From assembly GCA_016195265.1 (NCBI GenBank), contig JACPZW010000037.1:1-64000 (forward strand): a stretch of 64,000 bases of DNA, given 5' to 3'. How positions within the stretch are numbered: position 1 is the stretch's first letter; every line of letters starts with the position of its first letter. This DNA is from Acidobacteriota bacterium. GTDB taxonomy: Bacteria; Acidobacteriota; Vicinamibacteria; Vicinamibacterales; CAVVIG01. Below, one piece after another: positions 43,070 to 50,809 of this stretch. The notes beneath the pieces are model-generated. The model was not told the origin of the DNA. It worked only from the letters and a program-made list of their open reading frames with translations, and did no database searches. Made by a program: the position numbers and the translations under genes.

Positions 43070-43162
43070 ATGAAGATCACAGTTGTGAAGACCGTCTCGA
43101 GCAAGAAACCCGCCGGCTACTGCGATATCTGGGTCGACTTTCCGGCAATGAACAAGAAGTAA
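43070..43162 (+). CDS. Putative RiPP precursor peptide, 30 residues
   Basis: Tiny gene with a good ribosome site (ggag, 6 nt before ATG). Lys-rich leader MKITVVKTVSSKKPAG, then core GYCDIWVDFPAMNKK. The core has aromatic residues spaced Y17-C-D, W21-V-D and F24, matching the aromatic-x-D/N triplets that three-residue cyclophane-forming radical SAM enzymes modify; the single Cys 18 is an alternative crosslink site. Placed directly between maturase and oligopeptide-binding protein genes (2 nt to the next ATG). I do not know a named family. Its identity as substrate is inferred from position and composition. Confidence 0.75.
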   Translation: MKITVVKTVSSKKPAGYCDIWVDFPAMNKK

Positions 43163-43164
43163 CG

Positions 43165-44658
43165 ATGGACGACCAGCGCCGGTTGTTCGGTCTGGCTACG
43201 GTGTGCGTGGCGGTGGCGGCTGTGCTGCTCACCGCCTGCCGGCCGGCCACCGGCGAGCAGTCGTCTAGCTCCGATCCGATCGCGCTTCACGTCGGCGTTC
43301 CTCAATTGCCAGCGAACGCGACGAACGGTCTTCGGCAACTGGCTCAGAACCAGGCTGTCGAGTCGCTCGCTAGCGTGGCGGACGATGGCCGGCTGCGGCC
43401 GTCGCTGGCAAAGGACTGGCGAGTCAGTACGGACGGTTTAACGCTGACCGTGAATCTCAGGTCAGGCGTAACCTTTCACGACGGCACGCCGGTGACCTCG
43501 ACAATCGTCGCAAACTCCATCAGGCAGACGTTGCCATCGGTTATGGGGACTGCGTTCACCGACATCGAGGATGTGGCCACTGCAGGCGAAACGCAGGTCG
43601 TTGTGCGCTTGCGACACCGGTCGCCCTTCCTGCTCGACGCTCTGGAGGTGCCCGTCCCGAAACCGGGAGCGGCGCTCACGGGAACGGGGCCGTTCATCGT
43701 TGAAGATCAGAAATCGCCAACCGAACTCAAAGCCAACCCTAAGTACTATCTCGGACGGCCAACTGTCGATCGGATCCTTGTGGAGACGTTCCCCAGCGTA
43801 CGAACGGCCTGGGCCGAGATGCTGCGAGGACGGATCGACATGTTGTACGAGGTTGGCGTCGACGAACTGGACTTGCTCGAAGCGTCAACGAATGTCGCGA
43901 TCTTCACGTTTGCTCGCGCCTATCAGTACGCCGTTGTCTTGAACCAGGAGTCGGCAGGTCTGCGCTCCAAGGAGGTTAGACAAGCGCTCAACCTTTCGAT
44001 CGATCGAGATGCCCTTGTGCAAAAAGTTCTTCGAGGACACGGAACTGTTTCGTTCGGTCCGGTTTGGCCGCACAATTTCGCCGCTCGGGCAGACTGGCCC
44101 GTGTTCAGATTCGATCCAAAGTTGGCTGCTCAGAAGCTGGCGCAAACCAGCGGCTCACGAGGTGACCCGTTGCGCTTCACTTGTCTGGTTCGACCGAACG
44201 AACTTGATGAGCGAATGTCACTCGTTCTCAAGCAGCAACTGGAAGCAGTTGGCATCGACATGAACATCGAAGAAGCCGAAATGGATCGAATCATTGACTC
44301 TTTGAATCACCGCCGGTTCGACGCCGTGCTGCTCGAGTCGCCGAACGGACCTACTCTGCTACGTTCATATCGGTCATGGCACTCCGGCGGACCGATGAAC
44401 GCTCACAGCGAAACTGTCGACACCGCGCTAGACGCGATTCGATATGCGAAATCTGAAGAAGAGTATACGAAAGCCGTTGGGTCGTTCCAGCAAGCTGCTA
44501 TAGACGACCCTCCCGCGATTTTCCTCGCGTGGGTGGAGCGCGCACGAGCCGTGAGTAAGCGGTTCATTGTGCCGCTCGCCGAACCAGGACGTGATATTCT
44601 CAGCACCCTTCGGCTGTGGAAGCCAGCGACCGACCAGCGCGTAGCGAATCGGAACTAG
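43165..44658 (+). CDS. Oligopeptide-binding lipoprotein (ABC substrate-binding, family 5)
   Basis: 497 residues. Lipoprotein signal ending LLTAC (Cys 26), then the DppA/OppA fold: LAKDWRVSTDGLTLTVNLRS, VTFHDGTPVT and SFGPVWP-like segments. Family 5 binding proteins hold peptides of 2-5 residues or longer. No permease or ATPase genes are nearby, so it may act as a receptor rather than in uptake. GC content is visibly lower than in flanking genes, hinting at separate ancestry. Lies 4 nt upstream of the kinase gene. Confidence 0.88.
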   Translation: MDDQRRLFGLATVCVAVAAVLLTACRPATGEQSSSSDPIALHVGVPQLPANATNGLRQLAQNQAVESLASVADDGRLRPSLAKDWRVSTDGLTLTVNLRSGVTFHDGTPVTSTIVANSIRQTLPSVMGTAFTDIEDVATAGETQVVVRLRHRSPFLLDALEVPVPKPGAALTGTGPFIVEDQKSPTELKANPKYYLGRPTVDRILVETFPSVRTAWAEMLRGRIDMLYEVGVDELDLLEASTNVAIFTFARAYQYAVVLNQESAGLRSKEVRQALNLSIDRDALVQKVLRGHGTVSFGPVWPHNFAARADWPVFRFDPKLAAQKLAQTSGSRGDPLRFTCLVRPNELDERMSLVLKQQLEAVGIDMNIEEAEMDRIIDSLNHRRFDAVLLESPNGPTLLRSYRSWHSGGPMNAHSETVDTALDAIRYAKSEEEYTKAVGSFQQAAIDDPPAIFLAWVERARAVSKRFIVPLAEPGRDILSTLRLWKPATDQRVANRN

Positions 44659-44662
44659 GCCG

Positions 44663-46426
44663 ATGACCCTCAGGATCCGTCGCATCGCCTACCGCTTCGC
44701 GCTCCTGCTGGCGCTGGCGGCGGTCGTGCCGCTGATCGCATACGGCTTCGTCTCGATCCTCTCGCTGCAGCGCGGCACGCGCGAATCGGTCATCGCCGGC
44801 AACCAGAACGTCGCTACGCGCGCCGCCGAGGAAATCCGCCGCTACGTTGTCACGCACGCGGACCTGCTGCGCGCGCTCTCCGCCGACCTGCAGGACACTG
44901 GCCTCGCGCAGCACCAGCAGGATCAGATTCTCAAGAACTTCGTCCTGCAGTTCCGCGAGTTCCGCGAGATCACGCTGTTCGACGAAAACGGCGCGACCGT
45001 CGCCACGAGCCGCGTCGGCAAGCCGCGCATCACGATTCCGAAAAACGGTCAGCCGGTGGCGGAACGCGTGACGATGTCGTCCATCCACGTCGACGACGAC
45101 CTGCTGCCGACGACCGTGTTCTCGGTCCGCCTGACGAAACTCAACGAGCCCTCGGGCTGGCTGACCGGCGAGTTCAACCTCGAGGAGATGTGGCGGATGG
45201 TCGACCACATCCGCATCGGCGACCACGGCTACGCGCTCGTCATCGCGCCGGGTGGCGAACTGATCGCGCACGGCGACCCCGACAAGAAGGCGCTGGTCGC
45301 GCGGACCGTGAACATGGCCGCGCATCCGCTGATGGCGATTGCGCCCGCGCAGGCCGACGCGCCGACGGTGTCGCGCGAGTACGTGGATGCGGACGGCCAG
45401 AACAATCTCGGCGTCGCGGCGCGCATCGCCCAGCTCGGCTGGACCGTGATCGTCGAGCAGCCGACCGCCGAAGCATACGCAAACGCCACCGTGCTGCAGC
45501 GGCAGCTCCTCATCGCGATCTCGCTCGGGCTGCTGCTGATGATTTCAGTCGGGTATCTCTTCGGCCGGTCGTTCATCAATCCGATCCTCGCGCTCAAGCG
45601 CGGCACGCAGGCCGTGGCCGAGGGCCAGCTCGACACGCGCGTCGACATCCGCACCGGCGACGAGTTCGGCGATCTCGGCGATGCGTTCAACACGATGGCC
45701 GATCGGCTCGTGCAGCTGCAGGAAGACGTCAAACGCCAGGAGCGCCAGACGATGTTCGGGCGCGTCGCCGCCGGCCTCGTCCACGATCTCTCGCACCCGA
45801 TTCAGAACATCGGCAACAGCCTGCGCCTCCTGGAACGGGACGACCTTGACGCCGAGTCGCGCGATCTGTTCCGTCGCACGATCGGACGCGAGATCGCCAC
45901 GCTGAAGCGGTTCATGGACGACCTGCGGCATCTGGTCAAGCCGAAGCCGATTGAGCGCTTCGCCATGGATGTCACCGGATCGGTCGCCGAGATCGTCGAG
46001 GCCATGCGCGGTGAAGCCGAGCGGAGTGGATTGACCGTCGAGACGTCGTACGCGGAAGGCCCGTTGCTGATCAACGGCGACCGCTTCGCGCTCGGACGCG
46101 TGTATCGCAATCTCATCAGCAATGCGATTCAGGCGACCGAGCCCGGCGGCCGCGTCACCGTCACGACGGCGCGCTCCGGCGACCGCGTCGAAGTCCGCGT
46201 GGCCGATACGGGATCAGGGATTCCCGCGGATCGCCTTACGGCCATCTTCGACGATTTTGTAACGACGAAACGCCGAGGCCTCGGCTTGGGCTTGGCCATT
46301 TCCAAGCGCATCGTCGAACAACTCGACGGCACGATTGTTGTAGAAAGCGAAGTCGGACGCGGGACGTCGTTCACGCTGGGCTTCCCGGCCAGCGATGAAA
46401 GCTCACGGCACGCGGCGGCAAGTTGA
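44663..46426 (+). CDS. Cache-HAMP sensor histidine kinase
   Basis: 587 residues: transmembrane helix (about 11-33), extracytoplasmic double Cache domain (35-280), second helix (281-300), HAMP (301-355), HisKA with phospho-acceptor His 374 in AAGLVHDLSHPIQNIG, and HATPase with NAIQAT, DTGSGIP and GLGLGLAISK. It lacks a receiver, so it needs a partner; the NtrC-type regulator on the other side of the peptide genes is the obvious one. The binding lipoprotein before it may deliver the ligand. Confidence 0.9.
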   Translation: MTLRIRRIAYRFALLLALAAVVPLIAYGFVSILSLQRGTRESVIAGNQNVATRAAEEIRRYVVTHADLLRALSADLQDTGLAQHQQDQILKNFVLQFREFREITLFDENGATVATSRVGKPRITIPKNGQPVAERVTMSSIHVDDDLLPTTVFSVRLTKLNEPSGWLTGEFNLEEMWRMVDHIRIGDHGYALVIAPGGELIAHGDPDKKALVARTVNMAAHPLMAIAPAQADAPTVSREYVDADGQNNLGVAARIAQLGWTVIVEQPTAEAYANATVLQRQLLIAISLGLLLMISVGYLFGRSFINPILALKRGTQAVAEGQLDTRVDIRTGDEFGDLGDAFNTMADRLVQLQEDVKRQERQTMFGRVAAGLVHDLSHPIQNIGNSLRLLERDDLDAESRDLFRRTIGREIATLKRFMDDLRHLVKPKPIERFAMDVTGSVAEIVEAMRGEAERSGLTVETSYAEGPLLINGDRFALGRVYRNLISNAIQATEPGGRVTVTTARSGDRVEVRVADTGSGIPADRLTAIFDDFVTTKRRGLGLGLAISKRIVEQLDGTIVVESEVGRGTSFTLGFPASDESSRHAAAS

Positions 46427-46464
46427 TTAAGGGGATCCGGATGACACCGGATATGGAGGGTGAC

Positions 46465-46704
46465 ATGTTCCGAACGCTCGTGAAGACCGATGCGCTGGCG
46501 ATAGACGAAACGACGGTGCCTGTGCGGTATTTCGAGTTACGGACGCTGCGCGGCGCGCGCCGCTACAGCGCGGAAATCCTGTTGGGCCCCGAGGACCGGA
46601 TCATTCTCGACGACGACTCGATGACCAATCTCGAAGCGCGCGCGACCCGGCTCGTGCCGGCCACGCTCTACAGCCGCGTCCTCGCCCGCGCGACAGCTGC
46701 CTAG
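46465..46704 (+). CDS. Small protein of unknown function downstream of kinase
   Basis: 79 residues, beta-rich (VPVRYFELRTLRGARRYSAE). ATG at 46465 has an excellent ribosome site ggaggg 5 nt upstream, so earlier in-frame ATGs are rejected. Same direction as the kinase, 38 nt after its stop; may belong to the same transcript. Family not recognised. Confidence 0.65.
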   Translation: MFRTLVKTDALAIDETTVPVRYFELRTLRGARRYSAEILLGPEDRIILDDDSMTNLEARATRLVPATLYSRVLARATAA

Positions 46705-46727
46705 GAAAAAGCCGAACAGCCCGCCGG

Positions 46728-47030
46728 CTACTTGCGCGGCAGGACCGCGTCTTTGAGCTGTTTCGCGATTCGCGCCTTGACGACGGTCTTGGCGGGACTC
46801 TTGATGGCCTCGCCCGTCGCCTGGTTGCGGCCCATGCGCGCCTTGCGCTTCTGCACCACCAGCTTCACCATCCCGGGCAGCACGAACTCGCCCGAGCGCT
46901 TCAACTCTTTCTCGGACAGCGCCGTCAGCTCGTCGAAGAATTCGCGGGCCTGCGTCCGCTTCACTTCGAAGCGCTCGGCGAAGTGCGAGAAGAGTTCGGA
47001 TTTGCCCATCCTGCGGGCGTCAGACGACAT
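46728..47030 (-). CDS. HU/IHF-family DNA-binding protein
   Basis: 100 residues. KSELFSHFAERFEVKRTQAR dimerisation helices and the DNA arm VQKRKARMGRNQATGEAIKS (GRNPxTGE in classic HU). Nucleoid-associated bending protein. ATG at 47030 has agggg-type site upstream; ATG 47009 is an alternative. Convergent with the small gene at 46465. Confidence 0.9.
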   Translation of the reverse strand: MSSDARRMGKSELFSHFAERFEVKRTQAREFFDELTALSEKELKRSGEFVLPGMVKLVVQKRKARMGRNQATGEAIKSPAKTVVKARIAKQLKDAVLPRK

Positions 47031-47196
47031 CGGCGTTCCCCTTCACTTGACGCGCGGTGATGTTCACCGGCGATAGGCGCGCGCGCAGCACAATCGCGGT
47101 TTTGCCCGGAAAATCGGCGTATCCTAGCGCGCCCTTCTCGCCAGTGTCAATTGCACGCGCCCGGAGAAGTGCCTGTTTTGCTGCTATTCTTGCTCG

Positions 47197-47547
47197 ATGT
47201 CAAGCGCGACCCTCGAAACGTTTCCCAACCCGCGACCCGAGCGGGACTACGAAATCGCGATTCAGTGTCCGGAGTTCACCTCGCTCTGTCCGAAGACCGG
47301 ACTGCCGGACTTCGGCGAGATCCGCATCACTTACGTCCCTGACGCGCGCTGCATCGAGCTCAAATCCCTGAAGTACTACATCATCGAATTCAGGAACCGC
47401 GGCATCTTCTATGAAGACGTGACGAATCAGATTCTCGACGATCTCGTCGCCGCCATTCAGCCGCGCCGCATGACCGTCGTCGGCGACTTTTCAGTCCGCG
47501 GGGGGATCAAGACGGTCGTGACTGCGGAATACAAGAAGAAGGGCTGA
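47197..47547 (+). CDS. queF: NADPH-dependent 7-cyano-7-deazaguanine reductase
   Basis: 116 residues, unimodular type I QueF. Catalytic Cys in [14 protein letters not shown], and the substrate motif [22 protein letters not shown] loop [13 protein letters not shown]. Reduces preQ0 to preQ1 in queuosine synthesis. ATG at 47197. Divergent from the HU gene. No preQ1 riboswitch was recognised upstream. Confidence 0.92.
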   Translation: MSSATLETFPNPRPERDYEIAIQCPEFTSLCPKTGLPDFGEIRITYVPDARCIELKSLKYYIIEFRNRGIFYEDVTNQILDDLVAAIQPRRMTVVGDFSVRGGIKTVVTAEYKKKG

Positions 47548-47618
47548 GGGCTGAGGGCTCAAAGCCGATAGCTGAAAGCCGAGCTGACGGCCGATAGCTG
47601 AAAGCTGACAGCTAATAC
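47548..47618. repeat. GGCTGAGGGCTGA / GATAGCTGAAAGC word repeats
   Basis: ggctgagggctgagggctca then gccgatagctgaaagccgag and gatagctgaaagctgacagc. Starts at the queF stop codon and ends at the next ATG. Confidence 0.7.
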
Positions 47619-47891
47619 ATGAGCGACTTCCCGGTCCACGTTCCCATCGGTCCCGAGTTCGATCTTCACAGTTTCGCTCCGCGCGACATTCCCTCGGTAG
47701 TCGCCGAGTACATCGACGCCGCCGCATCCGCGGGATTTGGCGAGGTGCGCGTGATTCACGGCCGGGGCCGTGGAATCCAGCGCGGCATCGTGCAGGCCGT
47801 GCTCGAGCGCCATCCACGCGTCGTCGAATTCCACGACGATCCCGCGTCTCATCTCGGTGCCACCCTCGCGCGCCTGGCATCGAATTCGTAA
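47619..47891 (+). CDS. Smr-domain protein
   Basis: 90 residues, a stand-alone Smr domain: FDLHSFAPRDIPSVVAEYID, then VRVIHGRGRGIQRGIV with the HGRG loop. Smr domains in MutS2 are nucleases acting on stalled ribosomes or branched DNA; the conserved DLH motif is present. Follows queF in the same direction. Specific role unknown. Confidence 0.85.
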   Translation: MSDFPVHVPIGPEFDLHSFAPRDIPSVVAEYIDAAASAGFGEVRVIHGRGRGIQRGIVQAVLERHPRVVEFHDDPASHLGATLARLASNS

Positions 47892-47907
47892 TCGGCGCAA
47901 CGGTACA

Positions 47908-48189
47908 GTGGCCGCCGCACCGCGCGGTTACGCCCCTCTGACGTCGATATGGCCCGAAACACTGCCGCCTGGCGCGGGCACGGGACTTGCCGTTGCGAAC
48001 GGTGTGGAAAACCCTGAACCCACGCCCGTTGCCGCTGTGCCGGCGCACGAACGTCCCGCGCAGGATGAGTGGGGTCTGTACGATCCCGAGCAGGCAGGCT
48101 TCGAAGCGTTGATGCGGAAACTGACCGCGCCCCATCCGAAGCCCGTCGCCCACGCGACCACGCCGGCGAAGTCGGCTAAGACCGCGTAA
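47908..48189 (+). CDS. Hypothetical protein with C-terminal EWGLYDPEQAGFEALM motif
   Basis: 93 residues from a GTG at 47908. Low-complexity N terminus, then QDEWGLYDPEQAGFEALMRK and a basic tail; this W-G-YDP-x-x-AGFEAL pattern looks like a short conserved segment seen in other proteins of this bacterial group. Start uncertain. Between 48190 and 48415 nothing is recognised. Confidence 0.45.
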   Translation: MAAAPRGYAPLTSIWPETLPPGAGTGLAVANGVENPEPTPVAAVPAHERPAQDEWGLYDPEQAGFEALMRKLTAPHPKPVAHATTPAKSAKTA

Positions 48190-48415
48190 GCGTCCGCGGA
48201 CCCGCCGATCACGAAACCCGCGTCGATCACGCGCGCGAGATGGCCCATTGTCTCCGCCGCCGTCGCGGCGCGACTCGACGTGTCCCTGCGACGTTCCTCA
48301 GGCACGCGGTTTGCCCCTCGATCGAATCCATCCGGCACCTCCCGCGTAACTTGCTGATTCCACAGGATGCGCAATTCGCGCGTGGCAGGTTCTGCGATGT
48401 GAGGGCCCGAACGCG

Positions 48416-50230
48416 ATGCAGATTCTGCCCGATCACGTGCGACCCGGCGCCCTGGTTCGCGTCCGGCACGAGCGCTGGCGCGTGGTGGACGTCCGCCCGC
48501 ACGACGATTGCCAAATCGTCACGCTGTCCGGCCTGTCGCCGCCGCACCTGGGCGTCGAGCGTCGCGTCTTGGCGCCGTTCGATGTCTTCGACCCCGTCGC
48601 CGGCGGCGGCCGGCTTCGCATCGTGCGCCGGACGCGGTGGCGCCGCGCGTGCCGGGCGCTGCTGGCGGCCGACGCGCCTCCCGCCGCGCTGCGTGCGGCC
48701 CGCGACGCTCGCATCGACCTGCTGCCGCATCAACTCGAGCCGGCGATGGCCGTTCTCCGGGGAACGGGATCGCGGTTTCTGCTCGCCGACGAAGTGGGGC
48801 TCGGCAAGACCATTCAAGCCGGCCTTGTGCTGGCCGAACTTCACGCGCGCGGGGCGATCGAGCGCGTGCTTGTGATCGCGCCGGCCGGTCTGCGCGATCA
48901 GTGGTCGCACGAACTGACGACCCGATTCGCGATGGAGGCGTCGCCGGTGGACGCGCGCGTGCTGCGGCAGCTCGCCGCCACGCTGCCGGTCGGCGTGAAT
49001 CCCTGGTCGACAATCGCGCTGGCGATCGCGTCGGTGGATTACGTCAAGCGTCCCGAGGTGCTCCCCGCCGTCGCCAGCTGCGCGTGGGATGCCATCGTCG
49101 TGGACGAGGCGCACGGTGTCGCGGGCGATTCCGATCGGCACGCGGCCGTCAATCTGCTGACGGCGCACGCGGCGTACGTCCTGCTGCTGACGGCGACACC
49201 GCACAGCGGCGATGGCGCGGCGTTCACGTCGCTCTGCGCCCTGGGGTCCGCGCACGGCGATCCACTGATCGTTTTTCGCCGGACCCGCGCGACTGTGCGT
49301 CCAGGCGCGCCGCGGCACGTGCACACGCTGCGCGTCCGGCTCGGCGAACGCGAGCGGCGCATGCACGAGCGGCTCGCGCGCTACACCACCGCTGTCCGAT
49401 CAGAGCGCCCTGCGGCATGGCTCGCGCTTTCCGTGCTACACAAACGCGCACTCTCGAGCGCATGGGCGCTGGCACAGTCGGTGGATCGCCGTCTCGTCGC
49501 GCTCGCCGCGCCTTCGCCCGGCGACACCGGCGATCAACTGACGTTGCCGCTCGGCGATCCGAACGGTGAGTTCACCGCGGCCGACGAGGCGCCCGCATGG
49601 CCGGCCGGTATCGGCCTTTCGGATCCGGCGCGCGAGCGCGATCTGCTCGCGGCGCTGGCAGCGGGTGCGAGATCGGCGGCGCACACCGAAGGCAAGTTGT
49701 CCGCGCTCCGCCGCCTGCTGCGGCGCACGCGCGAGCGCACCATCGTGTTCACCGAGTATCGCGACACGCTGCTGCACGTCCGGCGGGTGCTGGGTACGTC
49801 CGCCGGGCCCGTCGCGATCCTGCACGGCGGCCTCACCTGCAGCGAGCGGGCGGTCGTGCTGCGGGACTTCAACGGCGGCGCGTGTCGCGTCTTGCTCGCG
49901 ACCGACGCCGCCGGCGAAGGGCTGAATCTGCACGAGGCCTGCCGGCTGGTCGTCAATCTCGAGCTGCCATGGAACCCCATGCGCCTGGAGCAGCGCATCG
50001 GCCGCGTCGATCGCATCGGCCAGCGGCGCGTGGTCCACGCGTTTCACTTGATAGCGGATGGGACGGGCGAGCCGGCGCTCGCGGCGCGGCTCCGCGCGCG
50101 CATCGCCCGCGCCCGGGCCGAAGTTGGCGCGCCGAATCCGCTCGGCGCCGACGACGAGCGCGCGGCGGCGCGGCTCGTCATCACGGGAGACTCGAACGAT
50201 GACGCTCTTGACGATCGATCTGCGAGCTGA
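48416..50230 (+). CDS. SNF2-family helicase/ATPase
   Basis: 604 residues. Motif I LADEVGLGKTIQAG (about 123), motif II VVDEAHG (about 230), motif III LLTATPHSG, then the second RecA domain with TIVFTEYRDTLLHV, ATDAAGEGLNLH and motif VI QRIGRVDRIGQ. Translocase on DNA; no nuclease domain. First of three overlapping genes with a DNA methyltransferase at the end. DrmD-like helicases of DISARM are longer, so this is at most a distant relative. Confidence 0.87.
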   Translation: MQILPDHVRPGALVRVRHERWRVVDVRPHDDCQIVTLSGLSPPHLGVERRVLAPFDVFDPVAGGGRLRIVRRTRWRRACRALLAADAPPAALRAARDARIDLLPHQLEPAMAVLRGTGSRFLLADEVGLGKTIQAGLVLAELHARGAIERVLVIAPAGLRDQWSHELTTRFAMEASPVDARVLRQLAATLPVGVNPWSTIALAIASVDYVKRPEVLPAVASCAWDAIVVDEAHGVAGDSDRHAAVNLLTAHAAYVLLLTATPHSGDGAAFTSLCALGSAHGDPLIVFRRTRATVRPGAPRHVHTLRVRLGERERRMHERLARYTTAVRSERPAAWLALSVLHKRALSSAWALAQSVDRRLVALAAPSPGDTGDQLTLPLGDPNGEFTAADEAPAWPAGIGLSDPARERDLLAALAAGARSAAHTEGKLSALRRLLRRTRERTIVFTEYRDTLLHVRRVLGTSAGPVAILHGGLTCSERAVVLRDFNGGACRVLLATDAAGEGLNLHEACRLVVNLELPWNPMRLEQRIGRVDRIGQRRVVHAFHLIADGTGEPALAARLRARIARARAEVGAPNPLGADDERAAARLVITGDSNDDALDDRSAS

Positions 50231-50807
50231 CGCCGTGGCGGAAGCGGCACGTCTCGCCGCGGCACGCGCGCTTGTGCGCGGGGGCGACCCTGGAAGCGCT
50301 GGAGACGTGATCGCGTTGGCGCAGCTGGACGCGGATGCCGCGTGGATCATGACCGCCCGCCCGCCGGCGTTGCGTCAGGCGCTCGGCGGCCGAGCGCTCG
50401 CGATCTGGCGCGTCGCCTGCGAAGACGCAAGCGGCCGCATCGTCGATTCGCGCCTCGTCGCGATCGCAATCGATGTGTTCCCCGCCGGCGTGCCTCCGCG
50501 CACGCGCAGGCACATCGAAGCCCTGGCCAACGCGATCGAGCGCGAGGGGGTGGAGATCGTCGAGCGCTCCAGCGAGGCCTGGCGTACCGAGGTCGAGCGC
50601 ACGACGCGGGCGTTCGCGGCCGCACGCGCGTCACGCGCGCGCGGACTCGACGATGACGCCGCGTCCGGGGATCGTCGGCTGATCCAGCCAGGTCTCTTCG
50701 ATCGCCGGGCGCTGCGCGCCGCACGTCCCCCTGCGGGTCACGCGAACGCGACCGTAGCGGCCGTGACGATCGCGCGGCCCCGGCTTCGGCTCGTGGTGGT
50801 GCCATAG
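50199..50807 (+). CDS. Unknown protein between helicase and methyltransferase
   Basis: 202 residues, Ala/Arg-rich, mostly helical, no motif recognised. ATG at 50199 lies inside the end of the helicase gene (32-nt overlap) with gggaga upstream, and its TAG overlaps the next start (TAGTGATG). Tight coupling implies it is a subunit or regulator of the same system. Confidence 0.7.
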   Translation: MTLLTIDLRADAVAEAARLAAARALVRGGDPGSAGDVIALAQLDADAAWIMTARPPALRQALGGRALAIWRVACEDASGRIVDSRLVAIAIDVFPAGVPPRTRRHIEALANAIEREGVEIVERSSEAWRTEVERTTRAFAAARASRARGLDDDAASGDRRLIQPGLFDRRALRAARPPAGHANATVAAVTIARPRLRLVVVP

Positions 50808-50809
50808 TG

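Noticed and set aside
48240-48875. Open frame of 211 codons on the plus strand
   Set aside because: It overlaps the helicase gene in another frame and has no ribosome site or motif; the helicase frame has complete Walker motifs.
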